A stretch of 34,696 nt of DNA from NCBI GenBank assembly GCA_964650245.1, contig CAZYQK010000011.1, positions 1 to 34,696 of the forward strand. Reading direction: 5' to 3'. The DNA comes from WS-2 sp964650245 (GTDB lineage Bacteria > Eisenbacteria > RBG-16-71-46). Positions 15,825-23,991 of the stretch are shown here, piece after piece (positions within the stretch are counted from its first letter, which is position 1; each line of letters opens with the position of its first letter). A model generated the notes under the pieces. It did no database searches. It saw only the letters and a list, made by a program, of their open reading frames with translations, and was not told the DNA's origin. Made by a program: the position numbers and the translations under genes.

Positions 15825-15850
15825 GCCCCGGCGTCGCCGTGCGCCGGGGC
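15825..15850 (+). terminator. Strong 9-bp hairpin after the foldase gene
   Basis: GCCCCGGCG (15825-15833) and CGCCGGGGC (15842-15850) form a perfect 9-bp stem with an 8-base loop. It lies 84 bases after the foldase stop and 54 bases before the next start. There is no T tract, so it may be a Rho-assisted terminator, an mRNA 3' end, or a leader structure of the next gene. Confidence 0.35.
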
Positions 15851-15903
15851 GCGCGCGAGCGGATGGTATGCTCCCTGCAAGGCTCCGGGGCACGGAGCTC
15901 TCC

Positions 15904-17238
15904 ATGGCCACCCTGACCCACACCATCACACAAGGCGCCCAGCGCCGCGTCGTCCTCATCGACTTCGACTGGCGCGATACCGACCTCCTGCCGACGCTGC
16001 TGCGCCAGCCGGGACTCGCGGTGCGTCTGGTCGCGGGCGAGCGCTCGGAGGAAGCCGGCCTGCGCATGGCCGAGCTGTGTGGTCTGCCGCGCACCCTCGA
16101 TCTCGCCGATCTCACGCGCGAGATCTTCGACCTCGCGCTGGTGGGTGAGCGTTCTCCTCGCCGCACCCAGATCGAGGGCCTGCTGCTCGCGCTCGGCACC
16201 CCGTGCCAGTCCCCCCAGTCTTTTCTCGAAGACCGGGGTGCCCCGGCCGAGGCCACGCCCGCGATCGAGGCTCCGCTCGCGCTTCACGCCGCGGCGTTCG
16301 AGACCGCGATCGGCGGGCAGGATTTCAGCCAGATCGTCGAGCAGGCGCTGAGTGATCTCGGCCAGGACGCGCCCACCGCGCCCCGCCCGGTGGCGCCGAG
16401 CGGCACCCCGGGCTTCTGCATCCCGACGCTGGCGGATTTTCCATCGCCCGAGGATCGCCGTGGCCTGGAGCAGGCGCTCTCGCAGCTCGCCGCGAATACC
16501 GGCGCGGGCGCCGCGGAGCTTCACGCCGGCGGCTTGGAAACTCTTGAGCTGGTGGCGCACGTCGGCTCGCAGGATCTGTTGCTCAAGGGTCTGGTGGATC
16601 TGGCGCTCGCGCTCAACACGCCGCAACTGGTCCAGGGCATGTCGGGCGCGAACGAGGGGCGGGTGTGGGGCGCGTGGCCGTTCCGCACCGTGCAGCGGCG
16701 CGGCGTGCTGGCTGCGGCCGCGATCGATTCGCGCCTCGGCGTCTCGCCCTGGGAGCGCATGGTCGAGGATCTGCGCAGCCGATGGGACCAGAAGGACCGC
16801 GAAAAGGCGGCGCCCGGGTTCCCGCTCATGCCCGAGGCGCGCAAGCTGTGGCTGGACGCCGACGGCTTCCGCTGGCGCCTCGAGCTGGCGATCGAGCGCA
16901 ACCGGCTCGACGGGCTTCGCTTCGGGCTCCATCGCCTGGAGTTCACCGGCTCCGAGTCGGCGGTCGCGGCCCTGTGCGAGACCCTGCCCCAGCAGTTGCG
17001 CGACACCGACTGCATCTCACATCCGTCGCCGTGCGATGTCCTGCTGCTCACCGCCACGCCGGCCGGCGCGTTTGCGCACGTGCGCCGCCGCCTGCTCGCG
17101 CTCTGGGAGCAGGCCTGGCACGAGAGCGGGCAGACGACGCCGGCGCCCCCGATCACCGACCTGCGTGTCGAGATGACGGGCCCCGAAGACGCCGAGGGCT
17201 TCCGCACTGCGGCCGAGGCGTGGCTGAGCGGGTTGTAG
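15904..17238 (+). CDS. Unrecognised protein: Rossmann-like, GAF-like and degenerate GGDEF-like regions
   Basis: 444 residues, not matched to a named family. Residues 13-110 look like an alpha/beta nucleotide- or receiver-like fold ('RRVVLIDFDWRDTDLLPTLL', then 'LAVRLVAGERSEEAGLRMAE'). Residues 185-285 have GAF character ('LEQALSQLAANTGAGAAELH' ... 'GVLAAAAIDSRLGVSPWERM'). Residues 322-405 follow the pattern of a GGDEF domain without its catalytic motif: 'FGLHRLEF' where the first metal-binding strand would be, 'ALCETLPQQLRDTDCISHP', then SPCDVLLLTA in place of the GGDEF strand, and 'AHVRRRLLALW'. No signal peptide or membrane span is seen. A GGAG at 15894-15897 supports ATG 15904; ATG 15868 is an alternative. 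A non-catalytic cytoplasmic sensor or adaptor is the likeliest class, by inference only. Confidence 0.65.
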   Translation: MATLTHTITQGAQRRVVLIDFDWRDTDLLPTLLRQPGLAVRLVAGERSEEAGLRMAELCGLPRTLDLADLTREIFDLALVGERSPRRTQIEGLLLALGTPCQSPQSFLEDRGAPAEATPAIEAPLALHAAAFETAIGGQDFSQIVEQALSDLGQDAPTAPRPVAPSGTPGFCIPTLADFPSPEDRRGLEQALSQLAANTGAGAAELHAGGLETLELVAHVGSQDLLLKGLVDLALALNTPQLVQGMSGANEGRVWGAWPFRTVQRRGVLAAAAIDSRLGVSPWERMVEDLRSRWDQKDREKAAPGFPLMPEARKLWLDADGFRWRLELAIERNRLDGLRFGLHRLEFTGSESAVAALCETLPQQLRDTDCISHPSPCDVLLLTATPAGAFAHVRRRLLALWEQAWHESGQTTPAPPITDLRVEMTGPEDAEGFRTAAEAWLSGL

Positions 17239-17261
17239 CCGAGCACGGCGCGCGGCGCATC

Positions 17262-17289
17262 TTGACCCCGCCTGAAGCGCTCGTGTAAA
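17262..17289 (+). promoter_or_regulatory. Candidate mutL promoter
   Basis: TTGACC (17262-17267), a 16-base spacer and TGTAAA (17284-17289). Transcription should start near 17296, ahead of the GGAGG at 17308-17312 that serves the TTG start at 17318. Confidence 0.45.
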
Positions 17290-17317
17290 GCTTGGCCTCC
17301 GACGCATGGAGGCCACA

Positions 17318-19114
17318 TTGAACCGCTCGATCCGGCGGCTCGGCCCCGAGACCGCCTCGCGCATCGCGGCGGGCGAGGTGGTGGAGCGGCCGCTCTCCGC
17401 CCTCAAGGAAGTGCTCGAGAACGCGCTGGATGCCGGCGCCCGCACGATCGAGGTGCGAGTGGACGGCGCGCTTGACCGCGCGTTCAGCGTCGCCGACGAT
17501 GGCGCGGGCATCGCGGCCTCCGAGCTCGAGCTGGCGCTCGAACGCCACGCCACCAGCAAGATCGCGGCGCTCGAGGATCTCGATCGGCTCGACACGCTCG
17601 GCTTCCGTGGAGAGGCGCTGCCGAGCATCGCTGCGGTGAGCCGCCTCACGCTCTCGAGCCGGCCGTCCGACGCCGAGGCCGCGAGCACGCTCGCGGCAGA
17701 GGGTGGTGCGACGCGTTCGCGGGGGAGCGCGGCGCGTGCGCCCGGCACGACGGTCGAGGTCAGGGATCTCTTCTTCAACACCCCCGCGCGACGCAAGTTC
17801 ATGGGGACGCCGGCGGGAGAGTTGCGCGCCGCGATCCGCATGATGGAGGCCTATGCGCTCGCCTTCCCCGAGGTCGCGATACGGCTGGTGGTGGACGGCA
17901 AGGAGCGCTTCGATTGGCCCGCGGTTGGACACGCCGGCACGCCGCCGACGAGCCTGTCGGCCGCACGCCAGCGGGTGGGCGCATTGTGGGGCGCGCGACA
18001 CGCCGAGCAGCTGCTGGAGGCGGCGGGCGAGCGCGACGGCATCCGGGTGGAGGCGCTGCTCGGGCTCCCGGAGCACGCGCGCGCCACGCGCGACGGGCAG
18101 GTGTTTCTCATCAATCGGCGCTGGGTGCAGAGCCCGCTGCTCTCGCAGGCGCTGCGCCAGGCCTTCGGCAACCTGCTGCCGGCGGGACGTTACCCGAGCG
18201 CCAAGCTCTGGCTCACGGTCCCCCCGGCCCGCCTCGACGTCAACGTGCACCCCACCAAGCGCGAGGTTCGATTCGCCGCCGAGGACGCGATCTTCGGGCT
18301 GGTCGCTGGCGCGTGCGCGCGGCCGCTCGCCACGCTTCAGCCGCCCTTCACTGTGCTGCGCGGCGGCTCGTCCGAGCCGGGCTGGGCGGACCGCGTGCGG
18401 GAGCGCCCGCGCGAACAGACCTGGCTTCGTCTGGAGCCGCCGCGCGCTGCGGCCGGGGCGCCCGAACTCCCCGGGCTCGCGGCCCCGCCCCTGGCCGACG
18501 CGTTCCCCGCGGGCGATGCCCCGCGCGGGCCACTCGCGGGGACCGAGCCGGAGCTCTGGCAGCTTCATCGCACCTACGTTCTCGCCCCGGTGCGCGGCGG
18601 GCTCGTCATCATCGACCAGCACGCCGCGCACGAGCGCATCCTGTTCGAGCAGGCGCGCGCGCGTCTCGAGGGCGAGCGCGGCGCCTCCCAGCAGCTGCTC
18701 TTTCCGGCGCTGGTGGATCTCGCGCGTGACCAGTACGAACTGCTGCTCGAGCTCGGACCCTGGCTCAAGCAGCTGGGCTGGGACGTGGCGCCGCTGGGGC
18801 CGCCCACGGTCGTGGTGCAGGGCGCGCCGACCGACCTCAAGCACGAGCGCCCCGGGCAGTTCCTTCAAGATTTGCTCGACGGCATGAACGAAGGCACCGG
18901 CCACAGCGCCGAGGAGGACGTGGCCGAGCGCCTCGCGAGGTCCTACGCCTGCCATGCCGCGATCAAGGCCGGTGATCCCCTGACCCAGGACGAGATGCGC
19001 ACGTTGGTCGACCGGCTGTTCGCGACCTCGCGACCACACGGCGATCCGCACGGCCGCACCACGTTCGTGCGCCTCGACCTCGATGAGCTGCACCGCCGCT
19101 TCGGGCGCGGCTAG
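17318..19114 (+). CDS. mutL: DNA mismatch repair protein MutL
   Basis: 598 residues from the TTG at 17318, chosen because GGAGG (17308-17312) lies 5 bases before it and the protein then begins 'LNRSIRRLGPETASRIAAGE', the usual MutL start. An in-frame ATG at 17306 has no ribosome site. The GHKL ATPase motifs are intact: KEVLENALDAGA, DDGAGI, TSKI and GFRGEALPSI. 'NVHPTKREVRF' marks the transducer domain. The C-terminal nicking-endonuclease signature DQHAAHERILFE matches DQHA(x)2E(x)4E, as in organisms without MutH, and ACHAAIKAG is present. The usual CPHGRP is changed to DPHGRT, replacing a zinc-binding Cys by Asp. MutL couples MutS mismatch recognition to strand incision; mutS is not in the window. 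miaA follows, as in E. coli. Confidence 0.96.
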   Translation: MNRSIRRLGPETASRIAAGEVVERPLSALKEVLENALDAGARTIEVRVDGALDRAFSVADDGAGIAASELELALERHATSKIAALEDLDRLDTLGFRGEALPSIAAVSRLTLSSRPSDAEAASTLAAEGGATRSRGSAARAPGTTVEVRDLFFNTPARRKFMGTPAGELRAAIRMMEAYALAFPEVAIRLVVDGKERFDWPAVGHAGTPPTSLSAARQRVGALWGARHAEQLLEAAGERDGIRVEALLGLPEHARATRDGQVFLINRRWVQSPLLSQALRQAFGNLLPAGRYPSAKLWLTVPPARLDVNVHPTKREVRFAAEDAIFGLVAGACARPLATLQPPFTVLRGGSSEPGWADRVRERPREQTWLRLEPPRAAAGAPELPGLAAPPLADAFPAGDAPRGPLAGTEPELWQLHRTYVLAPVRGGLVIIDQHAAHERILFEQARARLEGERGASQQLLFPALVDLARDQYELLLELGPWLKQLGWDVAPLGPPTVVVQGAPTDLKHERPGQFLQDLLDGMNEGTGHSAEEDVAERLARSYACHAAIKAGDPLTQDEMRTLVDRLFATSRPHGDPHGRTTFVRLDLDELHRRFGRG

Positions 19115-19165
19115 GCCTCCGCGCGCGGCGCGACCGCGCGAAGGCGGAGAGGAGCGGTGCCTGGG

Positions 19166-20086
19166 ATGAGCGGCGCGCGGGTGGTGGCGGTGGTGGGCGC
19201 CACCGCCACCGGCAAGACGGCGCTGGGCGAAACGCTGGCCGAAGCGATTGGCGGCGAAGTGGTGTGCGCGGATTCGCGGCAGGTATTCCGCGAGCTCGAG
19301 ATCGGGACCGGAAAGCCCGCGCCCGCGGAGCGCGCCGCGCGCCCCCACCACCTGTTCGACGCCCTGATCCTGGGGGAGCGATCGAGCGCGGGCTGGTACG
19401 CGCGCGCAGCCCGCGCGGCGTGCGCCGCGATCCACGCCCGCGGCCGCATCCCGGTGCTGGTGGGCGGCTCCGGGCTCTACCTGCGCGCGGCGCGATCGGG
19501 GCTGGCGCCCACACCCCCCGATTCCCTCGAGGTCCGCGAGCGCCTGCGCCGCGAATGTGCGGCGCTGGGAGCAGCGGCGCTCCATGAGCGCCTGCGCCGC
19601 GTCGATCCCGAGACCGCAGCGCGTCTCGCCCCCGGCGACGCGCAGCGGGTAACGCGCGCGCTCGAGGTGCTGGAGGCGAGCGGACGGCCGCTTTCGTGGT
19701 GGCACCGCCAACCCACGAGCCCGGCGGTGCCAGGGTCCTGGCGCGCGATCGAGATCACGCTCCCCGCGCGCGTGCTGACCGGGCGCATCGCTCGGCGCAC
19801 CACGTGGATGTTCGACCACGGCCTGATCGAGGAGACGCGCGCGTTGATCTCGGCCGGGAAGGGCGCGGCGCTGCGCGCGCTCCACACCGTGGGCTACGAC
19901 GAGGCGGCGGCCCTGATCGAGGGCGGGCTGGCCCGTGCTAAGGCCGAGGAGCGGGTGAACCTCCGGACGCGCCAGCTCGCCAAGCGCCAGTGCACCTGGT
20001 TCCGTCACCAGCTCGACGCGGTACGGCTCGACGGCGAGCGGCTCGAGGGGAAGGAGCTGGCGGACGCCGCTCGCGCTGCACTATGA
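19166..20086 (+). CDS. miaA: tRNA dimethylallyltransferase MiaA
   Basis: About 306 residues. The P-loop GATATGKT near residues 11-18, 'ADSRQVFRELEIGTGKP' (variant of the DSxQxY/GTAKP motif), 'VGGSGLYLRAA' and the C-terminal 'RTRQLAKRQCTWFR' identify MiaA. It transfers dimethylallyl from DMAPP to A37 of tRNAs reading UNN codons, as the first step toward ms2i6A. The Tyr of DSRQVY is Phe here, a mild change. The ATG at 19166 gives the natural MSGARVVAVVGAT start with GAGAGGAG at 19147-19154; a GTG at 19157 is in frame. It lies 51 bases after mutL and is probably co-transcribed with it. Confidence 0.95.
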   Translation: MSGARVVAVVGATATGKTALGETLAEAIGGEVVCADSRQVFRELEIGTGKPAPAERAARPHHLFDALILGERSSAGWYARAARAACAAIHARGRIPVLVGGSGLYLRAARSGLAPTPPDSLEVRERLRRECAALGAAALHERLRRVDPETAARLAPGDAQRVTRALEVLEASGRPLSWWHRQPTSPAVPGSWRAIEITLPARVLTGRIARRTTWMFDHGLIEETRALISAGKGAALRALHTVGYDEAAALIEGGLARAKAEERVNLRTRQLAKRQCTWFRHQLDAVRLDGERLEGKELADAARAAL

Positions 20087-20148
20087 GGGGCGCCTCGCCT
20101 CCGCACTCGTTCGAGGCATTCTGCGCGCCTGCGAGAGGAGCGCCCGGA

Positions 20149-20177
20149 TTGACACGTTCGGGCCGACTGACTAGCTT
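20149..20177 (+). promoter_or_regulatory. Promoter of tRNA-Gly
   Basis: A perfect TTGACA (20149-20154), a 17-base spacer and TAGCTT (20172-20177). The predicted start near 20184 is about 23 bases ahead of the tRNA 5' end. The der-plsY-gpsA-merR genes downstream may share this promoter, as none closer was found. Confidence 0.6.
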
Positions 20178-20206
20178 AGGCGGCGCTGAATGCCACCAGA
20201 TCCCAT

Positions 20207-20282
20207 GCGGGCATAGCTCAGTTGGTAGAGCGCGAGCTTCCCAAGCTTGAGGTCGCGGGTTCGAACCCCGTTGCCCGCTCCA
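20207..20282 (+). tRNA. tRNA-Gly(CCC)
   Basis: 76 bases including the encoded CCA (20280-20282). The acceptor stem GCGGGCA/TGCCCGC, D arm GCTC-AGTTGGTA-GAGC, anticodon stem CGAGC/GCTTG with loop TTCCCAA (anticodon CCC) and T arm GCGGG-TTCGAAC-CCCGT fold fully; the pairs are Watson-Crick except G-U wobbles in the anticodon and T stems. Confidence 0.95.
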
Positions 20283-20398
20283 TTTCGCTTGTCGTGGCCT
20301 CCGACGCGTCGGCGAACGGGCCCGCTCCATCCGGCGCGTCGCGCCTTTTCGCCGACCCCCGCGCGTCGCGCGCCGGGGGACCTCAGCCGAGTGCCACC

Positions 20399-21709
20399 AT
20401 GACCGCTCCCGTCGTCGCCATCATCGGCCGGCCCAACGTGGGCAAGTCCACGTTCTTCAACCGCGTGCTGGGCGAGCGCCGGGCCGTGGTGCACGACCGG
20501 CCCGGAATCACGCGCGACCGCAACGCGGCGCGAGCCGAGTGGGCGGGGCGCGCGTTCCTGCTGGTGGACACCGGCGGATTTCTGCCGACCGCCGACGAGG
20601 GGCGCGACGCGCGGGTGCGGCGCCAGGCCGAGATCGCGATCGGCCTCGCCAGCGTGGTGCTCTTCATGGTGGACGCGAAGGCCGGCCTCACCGACCTCGA
20701 CCGGGCGATCGCGCAGAGTCTGCGCCGCCGCCGTTCCGAGTGCCTGCTGGTGGTCAACAAGCTGGACAAGCCGGGCGACGTCGCGGTCCACGATTTCCAC
20801 GCGCTGGGGCTGGGCGAGCCCATTCCGGTCTCATCGGAGAACGGCTTCGGGATCGGCGACCTGCTCGATCTCGTGCTCGCCAAGCTCCCGCCCGCGACCA
20901 CGCCGGAAGCGAAGCCCGGGGCGCGCATCGCCATCGTGGGGCGGCCCAACGTCGGCAAGTCCTCGATCGTGAACGCCCTGCTGGGGGAGGACCGCGTGAT
21001 CGTGGAGCCGGAGGCCGGCACCACGATGGACGCGATCGACACGATCTGGAAGAGCCCAGCGGGCGACTTCGTGCTGGTGGACACGGCCGGCATCCGGCGC
21101 CAGGCGCACTTCGGCGACGACTCCGAGTTCTACGCCTCGGTGCGCGCGCTCCACGCGATGGAGCGTGCCGACGTCGCGGGGCTGGTGGTGGACGCGACCC
21201 AGGGCTTTCACGCCCAGGAGGCGCGCCTCGCGCACGCCGCGCTCGACGCGGGGTGCGGACTGCTGCTGATCTACAACAAGTGGGACCTGGTCGAGGAGCG
21301 CGAGGCGGCATGGAAGCGACTCGCCGCCGACCGCGCCCGGCGCTATCCCACGCTCGACGATCTGCCCGCCCTCCCGCTCTCGGCCACGGCCCGGACTCAC
21401 CTGCACCGCCTGCCCGCCGCGCTCAAGCAGCGGGTGGACGAGCACCAGCGAAAGCTCAAGACCTCGGCGCTCAACGAGTGGCTCAGGCTGGCGCAGCGCC
21501 GCCGCGGCGTGCCGAGCACGAAGGCCGGGCGCACGGCGAAGATCTATTACCTGACCCAGACCGGCACCGGCCCCCCGGAGTTCACGCTGTTCGCGAACGA
21601 GCCGTCGCGGCTCTCCGAGAACTACCGGCGCTTCCTGTGGCTCCAGCTCACCGAGCATTTCGGCTTCCACGGCACCCCGGTGCGGCTCCGGGTGCGGAAG
21701 AGCGACTGA
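20399..21709 (+). CDS. der: Ribosome biogenesis GTPase Der (EngA)
   Basis: 436 residues with two tandem Era-like GTPase domains and a C-terminal KH-like domain, the unique Der layout. Domain 1 has GRPNVGKST (G1), DTGG (G3) and NKLD (G4); domain 2 has GRPNVGKSS, DTAG and NKWD. The KH-like end contains 'RRGVPSTKAGRTAKIYYLTQ' and 'ENYRRFLWLQLTEHFGFHGTP'. Der binds 50S precursors and is essential in most bacteria. ATG 20399 gives the canonical start MTAPVVAIIGRPNVGKS. It lies 117 bases after tRNA-Gly and 4 bases before plsY. Confidence 0.97.
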   Translation: MTAPVVAIIGRPNVGKSTFFNRVLGERRAVVHDRPGITRDRNAARAEWAGRAFLLVDTGGFLPTADEGRDARVRRQAEIAIGLASVVLFMVDAKAGLTDLDRAIAQSLRRRRSECLLVVNKLDKPGDVAVHDFHALGLGEPIPVSSENGFGIGDLLDLVLAKLPPATTPEAKPGARIAIVGRPNVGKSSIVNALLGEDRVIVEPEAGTTMDAIDTIWKSPAGDFVLVDTAGIRRQAHFGDDSEFYASVRALHAMERADVAGLVVDATQGFHAQEARLAHAALDAGCGLLLIYNKWDLVEEREAAWKRLAADRARRYPTLDDLPALPLSATARTHLHRLPAALKQRVDEHQRKLKTSALNEWLRLAQRRRGVPSTKAGRTAKIYYLTQTGTGPPEFTLFANEPSRLSENYRRFLWLQLTEHFGFHGTPVRLRVRKSD

Positions 21710-21713
21710 CGAC

Positions 21714-22376
21714 ATGATCCTGGCCGCGCCGGGAACGGTCGCGATCGCCGGCCTGGTGCCGCTCGCCATCGGCTACCTGTGCGGGGCCTGCGCCTTCGGG
21801 CTGTGGCTCGGGCGCTGGTTCAAGGGCGTGGACGTGCGCACCATGGGCTCGGGAAATCTCGGCGCGACCAACGTCTACCGCTCACTCGGCCCCGCACTCG
21901 GCGTGACCACGCTGGTGCTCGACGTCGCGAAGGGCGCGCTGCCGGTGTGGTTCGTTCCTGTCACACGACTAGGCGCCGACTTCCCGGGGGGCGTCGAGTG
22001 GTGCCGGATCGGGGTCGGTCTGGCGGCCGTCGCCGGACACATGTGGACCTGCTTTGCGCGCTTCCGGGGCGGGAAAGGGGTGGCCGCGACCGTCGGCGTG
22101 CTGCTCGCGATCGCCCCCGCCGCGTTCGGCGTGTTCGCTGCGGTATTCGTGCTCGCGGTCGGGATCACGCGCTACATTTCGGTCGGCTCCATGCTGGGCG
22201 CGCTCGCGTTCCCGGTGGCGCTCGCATTCCTCTCGCCGCGCGGCGTGGCGAGCCCGACCTTCGCGATGGGGGCGCTGCTCGCCGTGCTGGTCATCGCCCG
22301 CCATCGCGACAACATCGCCCGGCTCGCGCGCGGCGAGGAGCGCCGCTTCGCCTTCCGCACGGAGAAGTCGCGATGA
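21714..22376 (+). CDS. plsY: Acyl-phosphate:glycerol-3-phosphate acyltransferase PlsY
   Basis: 220 residues with about five to seven membrane spans. The three PlsY motifs are visible: 'MGSGNLGATNVYRSLG' (motif 1), 'GHMWTCFARFRGGKGVA' (motif 2) and 'RHRDNIARLARGEE' (motif 3). It makes lysophosphatidic acid from acyl-phosphate and the glycerol-3-phosphate supplied by the next gene product, GpsA. The start ATG is 4 bases after der; its stop overlaps the gpsA start (ATGA). The loop before motif 2 (TRLGADFPGGVEWC) looks somewhat longer than usual. No plsX is seen in the window. Confidence 0.95.
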   Translation: MILAAPGTVAIAGLVPLAIGYLCGACAFGLWLGRWFKGVDVRTMGSGNLGATNVYRSLGPALGVTTLVLDVAKGALPVWFVPVTRLGADFPGGVEWCRIGVGLAAVAGHMWTCFARFRGGKGVAATVGVLLAIAPAAFGVFAAVFVLAVGITRYISVGSMLGALAFPVALAFLSPRGVASPTFAMGALLAVLVIARHRDNIARLARGEERRFAFRTEKSR

Positions 22377-23365
22377 GCACGGCGGCGGTGCTGGGCCCGG
22401 GGTCGTGGGGCACCACACTGGCTATCCATCTGGTGAACGCCGGCCACGACGCGCGCCTGTGGGGGAATGACCGGGCGGACCTGGCCGCGCTCGAGGCGGA
22501 GCGGGAGAATCGGAAGTTTTTGCCTGGCATCGCGCTCCCGCGGGGGGTTAAGGTTCAGGCGGAACTCGAAGCCGCGCTCGACGGCGCGGATCACGTCCTG
22601 TTCGTGCTGCCCTCGCACGCGGTGCGTGAGGTGGCGCTGCGGGTACGGCAGACCGGCAAGCTCGACGGCCTGCCGGTGTGCGCCACCAAGGGGCTCGAGC
22701 TCCAGACGCTGAAGCGCATGAGCCGGGTGCTGGCCGAGACGCTGGGCGACGAGGACCCGGTGGTGCTCACCGGCCCCAGCCATGCGGAGGAAGTGAGCCG
22801 CGGCATCCCGACCTCGGTGGTGGCTGCGGCCAACGACGAGGCGCGCGCGAAAGCGGTGCAGGCGCTGTGCTCGACGCCGCGCTTTCGGGTCTACACCAAC
22901 ACCGACGTCGCGGGCTGCGAGTATGGCGCGGCTCTCAAGAACGTGATTGCGATCGCCGCCGGGGTGTGCGACGGGGTGGGGTTCGGCGACAACACCAAGG
23001 GAGCGCTCCTCACCCGCGGCCTCGCGGAGATCGCGCGGCTCGGGGTGGCGATGGGCGGGCGGCGCGAGACGTTCTTCGGGCTCGCCGGCATGGGAGACCT
23101 GGTCGCGACCGCGATGAGCCGCCACAGCCGCAATCGCCACGTCGGCGAGCGGCTCGGGCGCGGCGAAACGCTGGAGCAGGTGCTCGGCAACATGGTGATG
23201 GTGGCGGAGGGTGTGAACACCGCGCGCGCGGCGCGAGACCTGGGCCGTGAGCACGGCGTGGAGCTTCCGATCACCGAACAGGTGTGCGCGCTGCTCTTCG
23301 AGGGGCGCGGGCCGCGCGAGGCGCTGCAGGCGCTGATGACGCGCGACCTCAAGAGCGAGACCTGA
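22373..23365 (+). CDS. gpsA: Glycerol-3-phosphate dehydrogenase [NAD(P)+] GpsA
   Basis: 330 residues. The Rossmann fingerprint GPGSWGTTLA is near residues 8-17. 'LTGPSHAEEVSRGIPTSVV', 'GCEYGAALKNVIAIAAGVCDG' (with the catalytic Lys), 'GDNTKGALLTRGLAEIARL' and 'GLAGMGDLVATAMSRHSRNR' are the characteristic GpsA signatures. It reduces dihydroxyacetone phosphate to sn-glycerol-3-phosphate for phospholipid synthesis. The ATG overlaps the plsY stop by 4 bases, so the enzyme making G3P is translationally coupled to the one using it. A MerR-type regulator follows 18 bases on. Confidence 0.97.
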   Translation: MSTAAVLGPGSWGTTLAIHLVNAGHDARLWGNDRADLAALEAERENRKFLPGIALPRGVKVQAELEAALDGADHVLFVLPSHAVREVALRVRQTGKLDGLPVCATKGLELQTLKRMSRVLAETLGDEDPVVLTGPSHAEEVSRGIPTSVVAAANDEARAKAVQALCSTPRFRVYTNTDVAGCEYGAALKNVIAIAAGVCDGVGFGDNTKGALLTRGLAEIARLGVAMGGRRETFFGLAGMGDLVATAMSRHSRNRHVGERLGRGETLEQVLGNMVMVAEGVNTARAARDLGREHGVELPITEQVCALLFEGRGPREALQALMTRDLKSET

Positions 23366-23383
23366 GGCAGGAAGGGGGGAGGC

Positions 23384-23785
23384 GTGTCGCCGATCAGGAG
23401 TGGGACCGAGAACGAGGGCAAGCTCTACCGCTCGATCAGCGAGGTGAGCGACGTGGTGGGGGTCAAACCCCACGTGCTCCGCTACTGGGAGACACAGTTC
23501 ACCATGCTGCGCCCCAAGAAGAACCGCGCCGGGAACCGCATGTACCGCCCCGAGGAGCTCAAGCTGCTGATGCGCATCAAGGAGCTGCTTTACGAGCGGC
23601 GCTACACCATCGCCGGCGCGCGCCGCACGCTGCTCGCGGACCGCAAGGAACCGGGTCCCGCCAGGGCGCAGGTCGAGATCGGCTTCGCCGACGCCGACCG
23701 CAAGCTGGTGCTCAAGGAGATCGCAACCGAGCTCAAGCACATCCTCGGCAGGTTGAAGGAGAGGGGTACGGCGTCGCGCTCGTAG
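23384..23785 (+). CDS. MerR-family HTH transcriptional regulator
   Basis: 133 residues beginning at a GTG with a strong AAGGGGGGAGG ribosome site. The winged helix occupies residues 14-85: 'YRSISEVSDVVGVKPHVLRYW' with the 'RNAGNRMYRP'-like wing 'NRAGNRMYRPEELKLLMRIK'. A short helical tail (95-128) may dimerise. No effector domain or Cys metal site is present. Such short MerR proteins commonly close der/plsY/gpsA clusters in diverse bacteria; the target is unknown, and regulation of phospholipid genes is only suggested by position. Confidence 0.85.
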   Translation: MSPIRSGTENEGKLYRSISEVSDVVGVKPHVLRYWETQFTMLRPKKNRAGNRMYRPEELKLLMRIKELLYERRYTIAGARRTLLADRKEPGPARAQVEIGFADADRKLVLKEIATELKHILGRLKERGTASRS

Positions 23786-23850
23786 CGCGGGGCCGTTGCG
23801 CCGGGAAGGGTGGCCGTGCGGTTCGAAGGCCGGTTTTCGGGCCGCCCGAT

Positions 23851-23879
23851 TTGCGCGCGCGCGAGCCCGCGGCTAGAGT
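23851..23879 (+). promoter_or_regulatory. Promoter of tRNA-Pro(GGG)
   Basis: TTGCGC (23851-23856), a 17-base spacer and TAGAGT (23874-23879). The predicted start near 23886 lies about 29 bases before the tRNA. The -35 hexamer is the same as that of the metF-fusion gene. Confidence 0.55.
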
Positions 23880-23914
23880 GTCCGGCGCGCTGGAGCCCTC
23901 GGGCTCCTCGGGGT

Positions 23915-23991
23915 CGGGGCGTAGCGCAGCCTGGTAGCGCACCTGCATGGGGGGCAGGTGGTCGCTGGTTCAAATCCAGTCGCCCCGACCA
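23915..23991 (+). tRNA. tRNA-Pro(GGG)
   Basis: 77 bases with encoded CCA. Acceptor CGGGGCG/CGCCCCG, D arm GCGC-AGCCTGGTA-GCGC, anticodon stem CCTGC/GCAGG with loop ATGGGGG (anticodon GGG), and T arm GCTGG-TTCAAAT-CCAGT. A TTTTTCT tract follows directly and may mark the 3' end of the transcript. Confidence 0.95.

Noticed and set aside
15867..15872. TATGCT as a -10 box for the gene at 15904
   Set aside because: No acceptable -35 hexamer at 16-18 bases; the expected position is inside the GC hairpin.
20301..20312. CCGACGCGTCGG palindrome after tRNA-Gly
   Set aside because: Short palindrome with no loop or T tract; expected by chance in this composition.
19938..20330. Minus-strand frames over the tRNA genes resembling annotated small proteins
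   Set aside because: They are antisense translations of tRNA sequences, a known source of spurious database proteins.
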